Below, in pieces: positions 23,856 through 35,432 of a stretch of DNA of 64,000 bases. The translations under genes were made by a program, and so were the position numbers. The DNA comes from Klebsormidium nitens (Eukaryota > Streptophyta > Klebsormidiophyceae > Klebsormidiales > Klebsormidiaceae): contig DF237344.1 in NCBI GenBank assembly GCA_000708835.1, positions 1 to 64,000 of the forward strand. The letters are read 5' to 3'. The notes beneath the pieces are model-generated. The model made no database searches, was not told the origin of the DNA, and worked only from the letters and a program-made list of their open reading frames with translations. Position 1 is the stretch's first letter. Each line of letters begins with the position of its first letter.

Positions 23856-26800
23856 ATGGGGACGCCTTCTAGTGGTGAGGCCGATGGCCCAATGCATGGG
23901 GCACCCAATTGCAGTGCAGGTAAGCCACTCTACATCAACGTATCGGCTCCAAATGGCCTTGGACGTATTGGCCTTGAATTGGCTTTTTGGACGGGTTAAG
24001 CACGAGCCCTAGCTTCTGGTCTTAGGCTTCACTAGGCATGTTTTCGAATCCCTGCCATGTCAAGAATTGGATTCAGACTCCAAATAATCCATTGCTTTTC
24101 TGTGTTGCAGATTGCAATGGGGCAGTCGAAGGTAAGCTGCTCTTCCTGTCGTTGGTGCGGTCAAGACATGCTTTAAAGGCATGCCAATCGGATTGAGAAT
24201 TGATCTTCAGGGGTTTCAGAGTCAAGAGGCGCAATTGCATGACAACAACTTTCAATGTCAAAGAGTTTGTCCCCGACATGAAGTTGGCAATTGCGCTTAA
24301 TCATGAAGTAATCAGGATGACTCGAACCTCTTGAGGCACAACAGAGTAATCCCTTTGCTTCTAGACCCTATGCATTTGGCATCTGTCTTTCTGTATCACT
24401 TCGTCTATCATACTCAAACAAGATACTTAGATCTTCTGCCGGAACGCGAGGAAACTTACAAGTCACCTAGTCCGGCGTCAGATATTGTCGTCCTTAGGAT
24501 TAACTGAAAGATTCTGCGGCTGTGTTAGCGTTTAAAATTTCTTGACATATCGCAAAATCGCTCTTATCTTGTACATCAATCAGCTGTGTCCTGTTCAGGC
24601 GGCTATACGACGGGGTTGAACATAGTCCCGACCGAAAAGCTAGAAGCTGTCTCAAACACAAAGTATGACTACATCGTAGTCGGAGGAGGTGCGGGGGGCA
24701 TCCCCCTCGCGGCCGCCTTGGCCGAAGACAAGAGCCTTAGAATCTTACTGCTGGAAAGAGGGGCGTCACGGGACGAACATCCGGAAACGCGGGTGAGTAA
24801 CTGTACTTTGAAAACCCATTTCATACTTTTTCAGGTGCGTTGTAGCATGCACACGGCTATCGTCAGCAGGTGCTTTGAATTTCCCAAACGTTTGTAAGGC
24901 TTTGGTCAGCGATCCTGGGCTGTTGAATCAGAAGCAAAGCTTTTACGGATTTAGTATGAGTCTGAGTTCAGGAGCACAACCAAACCCGTTCTAATGTGGT
25001 GATCCTTTTCGTGCAGATGCAAAGCAAATGGGTCGACCTGGCCAAGACCGGCGCTGTCGAGTTGCTGCGCACTGAGAGCGGCGTATGGTCTGCCCGGGGC
25101 AATGTAAGGGTCCTAAGATCCTTAATAACGGTTAACGAGGTTGTTAATTAAACGAGATCAGCTTCACGAAGCTTTCGGAGATGAGCTTCCTCTCGAGCTG
25201 GTTCTCGAACTTCTTCTCCCAAGCTTCTTGAGCCCTTCGGATTCTCTGGATCTCCGAAGCTGGTTTGCCCAGGTGATTGTCAGTAGATCGTTCGTCCCTC
25301 TTATTGTTGTGAACTTCTGGATTTTAGTACTGCTTTTGAAGAGAAACGGTTTCTGTATCCCCAAGTGTAACCATATCAATCTGAGATAGAAGACATTGAA
25401 GTATCGCGAACAGTGTGCCCGGGATGACCGTACGAGAGCCGGGCTCTGCCAAGAAACTCAAGAATCACTTAAAGTGTCCCAGATCAGAAATCGCTTAGAC
25501 TCAATCGTAAAACAGCCCACACCCATTCTCAAGTAGCCCGAACTCTCCTTTAACCAGGTTTTGGGCGGCGGAACCGCGGTCAACATTGGATTTTGGGGCC
25601 ACGCCAGCCCGGACAACATCAAAGCGGAGGGCTGGGACGCTGAGGCTATGCAAAGCGCGTATGCGTATCTGGGCGCCCGGTTGTCTTTCCCGGGCACTGT
25701 GGGACCGGTGCAGGAGCTGATCCAGGAGGCGTGGCAGGAAGTAGGAGTCGGGTCATTCAACGGAGTGACCCCGGAGCATGTCGTGAGTTTCATCCCGTTC
25801 TTTTCTTTCCTTGCTTTCATTGACCGGTCTGAAGTTGTAATCAAATCTACCTCTCTATGTCTGCATTGGCCTTGCAAGTTTACAAGTTACACTAGGGAGC
25901 AGCTATGAAGGCCGTTTTGGCGGCGGAAAGTGATGATTTGTTCGGCCCTCGTCTGCCATTTATAAGGGATTGCGTGAGCAAGACAGGCTCCATTCACACC
26001 GTCGCCGAGAGTACACTCACTTTGCGCAATCGATATCATATGGAGAATCGAGAAGCATTCCAAAAAGAAACGGGATCCACGGTTCGTGCTTGCAGCCCGG
26101 CGTGAAGACGGTCATGCTGACGTTCAATTCGGACGGCGTCCGACACGCTGCGGACGAGCTGCTGGTGGGGGTCAAGAACGTCGACATCGTCACTCGAGCG
26201 CTGGTGTCCGGAGTCTGCTTCTCCGATGACGATGGTAAGCCGTTCACTTAGGCCGCAGACGAAGTGCAGAACCACCGAATGGCATGGGGCCGACTCGCAG
26301 CGTTTTGCCGTTCAGGAAAAACGCTTCAGATGTCTTGTTTGTGATAAGTGTGTTGTGGGCTGCCAAGAACCAGGTATGGGACCCCGTCCTGACAGGATTC
26401 AACTTCCAGGCTGTATCCTTCGATCTGGAGTTCTTTTGTTCAAATGTTACGGTAGCACTGCCATTACGAAGATCTCGACGTTCCGCGATATATGTGCCTT
26501 TGAGCCGTCGCTCAAGCTCCGTCATGAGGATTGACATTGAGCGGAAAGTGTGAGAGCTCACCGGTGGTCCTCTGAACCAATGAGATGGCTTCAGCCGATC
26601 ACGTGGGCTTTAGGATTACGGTTGGATCGATTGCACAGACTTCTCTACTAACCTTTTGCATGCGTTTGCAGTACTGAAAGAGTTCCGACTGCTGTTTTGC
26701 AGGCGACCTGACGGCGATCGGGGTCGAATTCGAGGGCGCGGACGGCGTGCCCCGTCACGCTCACGTCATTCCCGCGGGGGGTGAGGTCATCCTGTGCGCG

Positions 26801-28239
26801 GGCGCGGTGGGTACCCCCCAGCTGCTCGCGCTCAGCGGAATCGGACCGGAACCGGCGCTCCGGGGCCTCGGCATAACCCCCCGGGTCAACCTCCCTGTCG
26901 GGCTTAACCTCGCGGATAACCCGCTTGTCGGGCTGCTAATCCAGTTGGGCGACTTCCCCAGGGAGCGGGGCCTGGCCTCAGTCGCCGGCATAACGGGGCA
27001 GCACATCCACCTGGCGATGGTCGGGGAGAAAGCGGCGACGGGGGGAATAGCCTGGGGGATCGTGCCCGACTTACCGCCCCGGTTGCGAACCCCCGAAACC
27101 CTGGCAGCGATGGCAGCCGCGGTGGAGGCGCTCTCGCCGGATGACCGGGAGCAGCTCACTCGGGCGGTGCTGGTCTTAGTCAAGGTAGGGGGCTTTGGAT
27201 GCAAAGATGATCATTCTGAGAAGCCTTGCGGCCGTAGCTAGTCGTGTAAGCAGCGACTTGGATTGCGTACGCCCAATATTGATTTTGCGAGCGCGGAAAT
27301 GCTGAAGAAGAGGAACCGGTCTGACTTTGACAAAGCGATTCTGCCAGGCGAAGGTGTGTGGCAAGGAACCGGGCGGTAAAGCCGAGGATATCAACTGCGA
27401 AAGACGGAAAGGTTGCTTTTCCGGCATGCCTTAATGGTGACCGGAGTGTTGGAGTTTATACGAGGCAGCGACTACGTCTTTGCGTGTCTGTCACAGACTT
27501 TATGCCTTCTTGTCACCTTTGTGTGCTGCTTTGCTTCTGAACGAGGTTTAAACTTCCTTCGAAAGCGAGGTCATCAAGACCATTGCTTGTCCTCTCGAAA
27601 GCGACAAGGGTCCTTCACTTACAAGATTGCAGTCATGGACGATCGCTAATATGTGCATCCATTTGGACCGCCTTCACCTGAGAGGGGTCTCAAAACTTAC
27701 AGACTGAAAGGCGGAAACTCCTTCGTTCCTTGCAGGCCTACCGGGTTAAGTCCCGGGGCAGCGTAACCCTCCGATCAACCGACCCCCGCGCGCAGCCGGC
27801 GGTCGACCTCGCCCATTTCCAGCACCCTGATGACGTCACCGACGGCATTGCTGCCATCAGCGTTCTGAGATCGATCCTTGGTTCCCAAACCCTGAACCCC
27901 TGGAAGTGCGACACGGTCCCCGACGCGCTCCTGCGGCTCGTCCCCGGCCTGGCCGCCATCCCCCCGGGGCAGTTTCCCGGGGCGCTCCCTTTCCTCCCGG
28001 ACGAAGCAGACGCCGCCACGTGGCTCAAAGACAAGGTGGTCACGTGCTGGCACACGCACGGCACGTGCCGGGTGGGCGAGGTGGTGGACACGTGGCACCG
28101 CGTGAAGGGCGTGAGGGCGCTGCGCGTCATGGATGCGTCGGTCCTGAGGGACTGCCCGGGGACCAGTCCGATGGCGACGATCATGGCGCTGGGCAGGGTT
28201 TTGGGGCTGCGGATGTGCGCGGAGCGGCCGCGCCGCTGA
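23856..28239 (+). CDS. GMC oxidoreductase, HOTHEAD / mandelonitrile-lyase-like
   Basis: Eight exons: 23856-23919, 24111-24131, 24599-24792, 25017-25103, 25558-25782, 26096-26234, 26703-27184, 27736-28239. They sum to 1,716 nt, giving 571 residues with consistent phases; HOTHEAD is about 590. The N-terminal Rossmann motif is YDYIVVGGGAGG, with LLLERG after it. LGGGTAVNIGFW is the second FAD-contact motif, TPQLLALSGIGP the mid-protein signature, and WHTHGTCRVG carries the active-site His. Plant members oxidise alcohols or long-chain hydroxy fatty acids for cuticle formation, or act as hydroxynitrile lyases. The position normally Asn or His near the C-terminus (PGTNP in HOTHEAD) is Ser here (PGTSP). 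No signal peptide is evident, but the first two tiny exons are the weakest part of the model. Neighbouring genes give no functional hint. Confidence 0.85.
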
Positions 28240-29927
28240 GCCGAAGAGAGGACAAATCGACGGAACGAATGCTGACCGACTCGTTTGTGGTGTTCAAGAT
28301 GCCGCTGGAAACGGATCTGCTTTAGATAGATGTTGCGTTCGTCAGATAAAAGTTTGTCACTTGTGGGTTTGTTTCTGTAGAATTGCAAGTTGGAGTTGGT
28401 TTGGCTACGGCAGAGTACGATAACAAGCCGCGCGGTGGGTTCTTTCCTATCAGTGCCGCCTTGAGGCTTTTAGGAAGCACCATGCACATGAGGTGATCTT
28501 GAAGGCTTTTGGGGGGGTTGTTTGGCCTTGCAAAGTGTGTGTCCTCCAGAGGACCCCTGGATTTCAAACTTTTGATCGAACAGTGTGAAGGCAAAGTCGT
28601 TTTCTACGGCTCGAGAACATTGATCCCCGCGAGCGATGGGTATGTTTCAGCACACATTGAAACGGGCACTTTGAATGATAACTTAGAGCTTTGATTCAGA
28701 ACTGCCTGGTGGGCATGTAGACCTCGAGATGGATGGAAGTACAATACGGGACGTTGTCAAGCTAGATTGTCGACTTTCATCGGATAGTATATGTGTGACA
28801 TGATGGAGATTGCGGACGGTCCTTGCCATCGGGTTGTCGAGTGCAAGCTAGGCCTTTTCTCAACGGTCGCGTCTGATCCGCATGGCAAAGGGCACCGCGA
28901 AGAAAGGCATGTTGCTGACTCTGCGGCCAGGCGTCTTATAGCCTACATTTATCAGGTGTAAGCGCGGTGGCCAAGCGACATATGCAGTGATAACCTGCAA
29001 CACGAAATGCAGCCGGTGCACTCTACTTGTCGCGAAGCTGTCTCTCAGCACTTGAACTTTGTAATCGCACCATGACTCTTTCGCAATGTTTGAAGAGTGA
29101 GCAGCCTGGCAGCTGTAGATCCTGTGCGGACGATCCAAGCCTGCCGGCTGATCCATGCGCAGATGTCTACTTTTTCAAGCTGCATGGATCGGAATATCGA
29201 AACGCCTCTAATTCCGAGGATCTAGTCTGGCATGTGAAACACAAACGCGTACGGTATAGCCCTGGCCTTTTGCACGTCCATTATAGCGCATGAGGTCCGC
29301 CGACTCGCATGGCAATTAAATATCGCAGTAGCTCGACCCACCAGATTCGAAAACACTTCAAGCTAGCTCGTAGACAATTGGCTCCAGCACGATCCGAAAA
29401 CGGATGACGCCGGATTTAATATGCCACCAGAGGCGCCCGCGGTGGCAAAGTCAGCACTTGCCAGGTTTTTGTTCCATGCATATGCTTGATCGGCAAGTGC
29501 ACGTACTACGAGCTGAGAGGAGTACTACTACGATTCTGAGGATCACATGTGGACATTATGCTCAGCTCAAAGTGGCCAGCGGGCACGTCGTCAAATTCCA
29601 TGCAGGGCATTCAGCTGGAAGCCTTGAAAGCTAAAAGGTTGATTGAGCTGTGCATACATGTAAGCTGCTATCTAATCATTCAGACTTGATGCTCTGCGTC
29701 ATTGCAATCCCATACTGCTCACGAGTCAAGTCAACGACGAACGTCATCAGCTGCACTGATTAATACAAAACTTATCGTTCGATCTCTAGTATTAGATTGC
29801 CTCATCACGTGAAGGCAAGCTCATGAGCGAGTAGACCTCACCTTGCGCTCATTTTCAAATGAAAGCGAAGGTCCTGATCAACCACGGTCCTCGCCCACAC
29901 TCAGAAGCTAACTGCAAATCCCTCCGT
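28240..29927. other. Intergenic between convergent GMC and CFAP20DC genes
   Basis: No gene is supported. This is the shared 3' flank of two convergent genes and should contain both polyadenylation regions. Only short open frames without family resemblance are present. The sequence is locally rich in CATGC and GCATG words. Confidence 0.55.
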
Positions 29928-32900
29928 TCAAATCAAAGAGTCATCTTCGTCTTTGAGATCGTAGTACTTGTTGCTCTTGGGGTCGTAAAAGCATTTGAGG
30001 ATGGGGTCGAAGAGCAGATCCATGTCCTCCGGCCTCATCGTCAAGTTAAGGGCAGCAATCGACGCCGGCCGACTTCGCGGGTTATTCTCCTGGGCTGCCG
30101 GGTTCGTGACGTCAGCAGGAACCGTGTCTGCGCTGGGACTGACGTCAGCGGCTGCCGTCCACTCGGACAGGCTGGTCTCGACCTCGGACGTCCGCCTGCT
30201 GACGTTACCAGTCCTCTTTGCCCTGGACGCTGGATCCAGCCCCGCTGGCTGCCGGGGATCCCTCGAAGATCGCGGGCCACTTCTGTTGCTGACACGTGGC
30301 GCCAGACTCTCTCTCAAGCTGCTTCTGCTGCTGCCACGTGTAAGTGAGCCGCTCACGTCAGCAGCTCTGTCGTTGCCGCCGTGCCCCGATCTGCTGTTAC
30401 TCGTTCTCCTCCGGCCGGAAAGACCTCTAAAGCTTCGCCGCTCGGCACTGAGGCTCGGGCCGCCCTCGGAACCCTCTAAGCTTCCCAGGCTGCTCCGCAC
30501 GTCGTCCTCCGCTTCCCAATCGATGCTCGGCGGCCGTTTCTCTGCCCCCAGAGCTTTTGCCATCCCCGATCCCCTGAAAAGCCTTTCGCTTTCCTCCTGT
30601 TCCTCAGTCACCAAACTTCGACTGCCCCGTAACCCCGCAGATATTCTTTCGCCTTTCCTTTCTTCACTACTTCGTAGATCTCCGGAAACACGCCCCCACC
30701 CCCCGCTTTCCTTACTCAGCGGGCTGTTCCTTTGGCTGCCTGCCCCCTCCCCTTTCTGCGCATTCCAGTCGTCTCTTCGCACCCTTTCCTGTGACGCCCT
30801 TGGAGTGACGTCACTGTCGTCACTCTCCTGGCTGTACCGGCTGTTCGATCGGCGAGAGCGCCACGTGTCCTCCGAAGCGCGCCCGCTGCTGGCTGCCTCG
30901 TGGTGCACCTCAAAGTGCTCAATCACTCCAGTCTCGGAGTGCTTGTTCACACCACCGTCCTCACCGAAGCGCGCGTTCACACCACCCTCCTCTTCGGAGC
31001 GCTCGTTCACAGCAGTGTCTCTTCCCATGTGCTCGTTCACACCGGCCTCTCCACCAAAGCGCTCATTCACACCATCCTCCTCAATGGCGTCAGCTTCCAA
31101 ACCCCCAGATCTCCCCGTCAGATCCCTTCGCCTACTCGCACTTTCCCAGGGCTCATTTACAACATCGTCCTCCAAGCGCCCATTCACACCTTCGTCTCTG
31201 CGCGCCTCATCCCACTCCTCCATCGCCGCCACCGCCAACAGTTTCTCCTCCCGCATCGTTTCGCGCTCGTCCACCCCCCCAAACTCTTCCTGTTCTCTAC
31301 CCACCAGATCGAACGAAGGCTGAACCTCCGCCGTCTTTGCCTCGTCCCCCGACCCCCTCACGGAGCTTCTCCGGGAGAACCCGTCCGTTTTGCTGCGCCA
31401 CAGTTCCGCCCGGGGGGAGTTCCGCGTGCCAGCTGTCAGCCCCGCCAGCTCCTTCTCCAGCTCAGCCAAAACGTCCCGGGCCTCTAAGCCTCGTTCCCGG
31501 GGTGAAGCGTCCCGTGGGGCCCTGTTTTCGGACGGCTCACCAACCTTTGGTTCCGAAAGAGGCGTCTCCACCCGTGACAGGGCCTCCCCTTCCTCGCTAA
31601 ACCGCACGGTGCGCCGGCTGGATCCCCGGCTGCTTCTGCTATCATCAGCCGTCTCTTTTGGAGACTGTTCCAGCGGAAAGGATTTGTCGCGCTGCGCAGA
31701 CATTTGCCCTCGCTCTAGTTTCTTTGCCTGCTTCCAATCCGCACTCATGGAAGCGAGCAGAGTCTCTTCCGGCGTCTCGGTCCCCGCACCGTCTCCCCAC
31801 GCAGTCACCGGACTCTCCGCTCGAACCGGAAGCTTCTTCGCGGCTTCTTTCTTGCTCGGACCCGGCACGTTGCCGGCTTTCCCTGCCTTTCCAGAAGGCG
31901 CAACCGCGTTCGGGGCCCCCGTTTTGCTCATTTCCGCTTTTCCCGGAACTCGCCGTTTTGACGCGGGCGCCTCCGGCTCACTTGAGCGCTCCGTCGGGCT
32001 CCACTCCTCGCCTGCGTCGTCCTCCTCCGCTGATGCCACGTGACCGTTTCTCTTCGGCGCTTTCAGCTCCTGCGCGCTCGCTTTCCGACTCGAAGGCAAC
32101 CGCTCGCTCTTCTCCCCTTTCTTAACGGCGCCCTGCGGGGCTTCAACCCCACCACTTCTGTGCGACAAGTCGACATTGGAAGGGACCACGATCAACGGAG
32201 CCGGGGGAACGGCCGTCCGCGATCCAAAGGCCACGTGGGTGCTCCCTGAGAGCCGTTTTGCGCCCCCCTTCGTCGAGAGGGGGTCCTCCGAGCTCAGCCG
32301 CTTGGCCGACGCCGTCTCTGCGAGCGCCCCCCTGATGCGAGACGCGTTGAGAACTTGGTTCTTGTACTGGACGCCTGTCGGATAGTCCAGGCTGGAGGGG
32401 ACGGGTTCTCCCACAAACGAGGGGTCGGCGGAGTCGATCGGCTGCTGGCGAAGAGTGAAGATCTTGCGCAGCCGGCACACGCTCCCAAGGACCAGAACGT
32501 CTAGCGACCTGTGTGGGATGGGTATGGAGGAGTGAGTCTTTAGCTGACTTAATGTGAACGAGCTCACAATTTGTCGACTTTCGAAGCCTGATCAAGGGTG
32601 TTGTTTGTTGCCTGCGATGGATAGAAAGTGATACACGATGATGCTTGGACTCTATCAAGGTCCGTTGCAAAGGTCGGTCGAAGTGGAGGGCTCGCAAATG
32701 TGCAAGAGTTTTAAGCTTGAGACGTACGCAAAAGTAGACAATTGAGATGTCTCACATGAAGTCCAAGGTATTGAACAGCAGAGGAGACTGGGCGTTTGAC
32801 TAAAGCTGACACCTTAGTTTTGCAGATCATGTTCTTTTCTTTAGTTTACCACTGCAGGAAGCACAGATTTCAAGTCTCAGCGGGCGAACTGCAGTTGGTA

Positions 32901-34119
32901 AAGAACGGTTCCGGCCAAGCGCTTGGTTCAGTGTGACAATCTTCACCACATTCTTTGGGCAACATAATCCCGATCACTGATTCTGATAAGCTTCTGAATG
33001 GTGACAGATCGCCCTTTTTCGCTGCTTCACATGCCTGGATAGAAGCAGTGGTGACCAATCTAAGAATACAACCAAAACCTATTTGACTGACTAAAGATGG
33101 TCCAAAAAACGGCGTGCGTATCTCCACCTCCGCTATCTCTGTTTTCCTGAGTGAATTGGCCGAGCTCGATTTTTACCTCTCGAATTGCTTTCACTTGTGA
33201 TTCGTTTCTCATGTGCATGAGTCATGGAAGTTTGTTACGGAAAGCGGCTCACCTGTAGGTGAGGCCCCGGAAGCAAGCGCCAAAGAGATCGACCAGGTCA
33301 AAGGCGAGGTTCAGCCAGACATCTCTTTCCAGGGCGGTTAGAGGGACTTGGCAGTGCAGCGGCGTCGTCTTGACTTCGTGGAACGCTGTGGAGAAGTAGA
33401 GCTTCCTCTTTGAACCGCTGCTATCAGTAACCTGCAGGGAGCAGGAAATGTTGAGCAATGAGAAAAGAAACGTCGAGATTCACTCTTCTGACGTAAACAT
33501 CGAGATTCATTCTTCTGACGTAACTCAAGTGCGTAGCGAGAGACTGAAGGAGGTCCTGTGCAAGAGAGCAAGTGACTGAAGCAAAGCCGGCACTCGATTC
33601 CCAAAGGTCAAGATGCACGAGAGTACAGCTAGCTCCTGCAGTCAGAACATCGAGTTGGGAACCCGTTTCAAGTACAATTGTGGGCAAGTTTACCACAGAG
33701 CAAATGTGGACTGATACGCTGGTCAATGAACTGCCTGCAGACAGCAGCTCCCCTTCTTGCTTGCGACTGCAAGAACAGCATGCACAGGACCAAGTAGTAT
33801 AACACTTTCGGCTCAAATTCGCATGGTTTCGGAAGCTTACCCCAAGCTCAATGGCGAAATGCTGCCCTGCAGGGGCATAGATTTGCAACACCAGAAACTG
33901 CTGCAGGAAGTGGAGGGGCGACTTCCTCTCGTCTTTCGGTAGCTGGAGCTTGGAAGCTGCTCCAGTGAGGGTGTAGACGTAACCCTTGACTGTCTTCTCG
34001 TACACCTTTTGCACGCCCTTCTCGCCCGACAGTTTGCAGTTGACCAACGGGTTACTCCCGCTGCTCGAGAAGGCCTCCACGAAGGGGCCTCCTTGGTAGG
34101 ACGACGCAGAGGCCACCAT
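29928..34119 (-). CDS. CFAP20 domain-containing protein (CFAP20DC / C3orf67-like)
   Basis: Three exons, in transcript order: 34119-33841, 33431-33253, 32508-29928. They total 3,039 nt, giving 1,012 residues with matching phases. Residues 1 to about 190 form a CFA20 domain: YQGGPFVEAFSSSGSNPLVN, LQLPKDERKSPLHFLQQFLV, then KRKLYFSTAFHEVKTTPLHC and CRLRKIFTL. This order follows animal CFAP20DC. CFAP20 itself is an inner-junction protein of ciliary doublet microtubules, while the DC paralogue is poorly studied. Most of exon 3 encodes a disordered Ser/Glu/Arg-rich tail with a VNE-type tandem repeat. The extreme C-terminus (MDLLFDPILKCFYDPKSNKY) is ordered-looking and probably conserved. Its presence supports an organism with motile cilia. 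The gene is divergent from SERP1, with the gap-bearing element between them. Confidence 0.85.
30903..31200 (-). repeat. VNE-type tandem repeat in the CFAP20DC tail
   Basis: About eight imperfect copies of a 9 to 13 residue unit occur within the disordered tail, including GVNERFGGEA, GVNEHMGRDT, AVNERSEEEG, GVNARFGEDG and GVNKHSET, with outlying copies GVNGRLEDD and VVNEPWES. On the plus strand they appear as repeated GCTCATTCACACC / GCGTTCACACCACC words. They are probably a lineage-specific expansion. Confidence 0.75.
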
Positions 34120-34576
34120 GGCTCCGAAAGCAAGACGGTCAGGCTCTAATTACGTTTCGAGGTTCGCGTGGGAAGCTGTGAGCGTAACGTGCTGCATCCT
34201 GCTTCTCAGAGCGAGCCCCACAATGTTTTTTAGGGAACCATGTGCATTGAACACGAGCGTTCAAGATGTGGGTGACACTGCAGGGCAAACTCTCTAAGAA
34301 TTCGTGGTTTCTTAAACGCTTGTGCTGCTCGCTCTCGAAGGAAGAGCTTTTTTCTGCACTCGGCATCTGCAATTCAGAAGTTCTTGAGCTGGCCAGAGAA
34401 TCTCGACATAGCTGCAACTAGCTTGGAACCCTAATTCGCCTTCCTTTTCTGCGCGCAGCTCCGCGCGCGCGGCTGATAGATGGTTAAATTGATTTGTTGG
34501 TTACGCTTGAACCCAGTCTTAACAGCTCGAAGAGAAGCCGTTTCCTGCCACGTAAGGGTAGAGTCATTTTGAAAGT

Positions 34577-34933
34577 GGTACCCCCCCATAATTCTATGGG
34601 GGTGGGGGGCCCCAGTGGACCAAGATGCNNNNNNNNNNNNNNNNNNNNNNNNNNNNNNNNNNNNNNNNNNNNNNNNNNNNNNNNNNNNNNNNNNNNNNNN
34701 NNNNNNNNNNNNNNNNNNNNNNNNNNNNNNNNNNNNNNNNNNNNNNNNNNNNNNNNNNNNNNNNNNNNNNNNNNNNNNNNNNNNNNNNNNNNNNNNNNNN
34801 NNNNNNNNNNNNNNNNNNNNNNNNNNNNNNNNNNNNNNNNNNNNNNNNNNNNNNNNNNNNNNNNNNNNNNNNNNNNNGGGCCTTAGGAAAACACCCCCTT
34901 GAAAAATGGTCGATAGAATTATGGGGGGGTACC
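34577..34933. mobile_element. Inverted-repeat (MITE-like) element containing the assembly gap
   Basis: GGTACCCCCCCATAATTCTA at 34577-34596 (with T at 34597) is exactly the inverse complement of 34913-34933. The interior is almost entirely the N block at 34629-34877, flanked by G- and C-rich tracts. I see no clear target duplication. The pattern suggests a repeat-family hairpin element that defeated assembly. The true length is unknown because the gap size may be nominal. Confidence 0.6.
34629..34877. other. Assembly gap (249 N)
   Basis: A run of N with no sequence information. It lies wholly inside the inverted repeat described for 34577-34933. Confidence 0.98.
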
Positions 34934-35432
34934 GGTTACAAGATGACGGTACCCTAAGTTCGGCTCGGTTCGATGGTCTCAGAACAGCTTCTCAATATCT
35001 TAACCCGAGACCCACATTACATATGTGCTCGAGACTTGTTGTCGGGAGGCTGAACCGAGGGCCAGTATGACATTGATACATGACTGTTGAAACTTATAAT
35101 CACAGTAGCCGGTAGTGTACCCCGGGCATAAGGGGAACGAAGTAAGTAGTTGGTCAACGCAAAGAGCCATGAAGCCAGATCCGGTTGCAATCTGGAAACC
35201 GCAGCAACTCCTTCCAACCAGCCATCCTTGCAGCTCAGAAGGCGCACTTCTCTGAGTTGCTCGTTGACATAGTCATTGAACGGAGTTTCTCAGCTGAGAG
35301 TCAAAAGCTTTTGCCATTGGAACCACCTTTCAGCCTTTCCTGCACTCCTTCTCGCCACCTCCTTCTCTCCGCTTTCAAACGACCCAACTTGCGGGCTCTT
35401 GCGCATTGCTTGTGCTCAGATCATCTCGCAAG

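Larger units (their letters stand above)
34120..35432. other. Divergent promoter region of CFAP20DC and SERP1, with assembly gap
   Basis: The region separates the start codons of CFAP20DC (minus) and SERP1 (plus). No gene is supported. It contains the inverted-repeat element at 34577-34933 and the unsequenced 34629-34877. Open frames running through the N block are meaningless. Confidence 0.6.

Noticed and set aside
24020-24060. TTCGAATCCC word resembling a tRNA B box
   Set aside because: No matching A box or cloverleaf arms nearby.
29995-31323. Long plus-strand open frame (442 residues)
   Set aside because: It is antisense to the CFAP20DC tail exon and reflects the Ser/Arg/Glu codon bias there; no family resemblance.
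34494-34957. Open frames crossing the N block
   Set aside because: Their residues are unknown and the frames exist only because N contains no stop codon.
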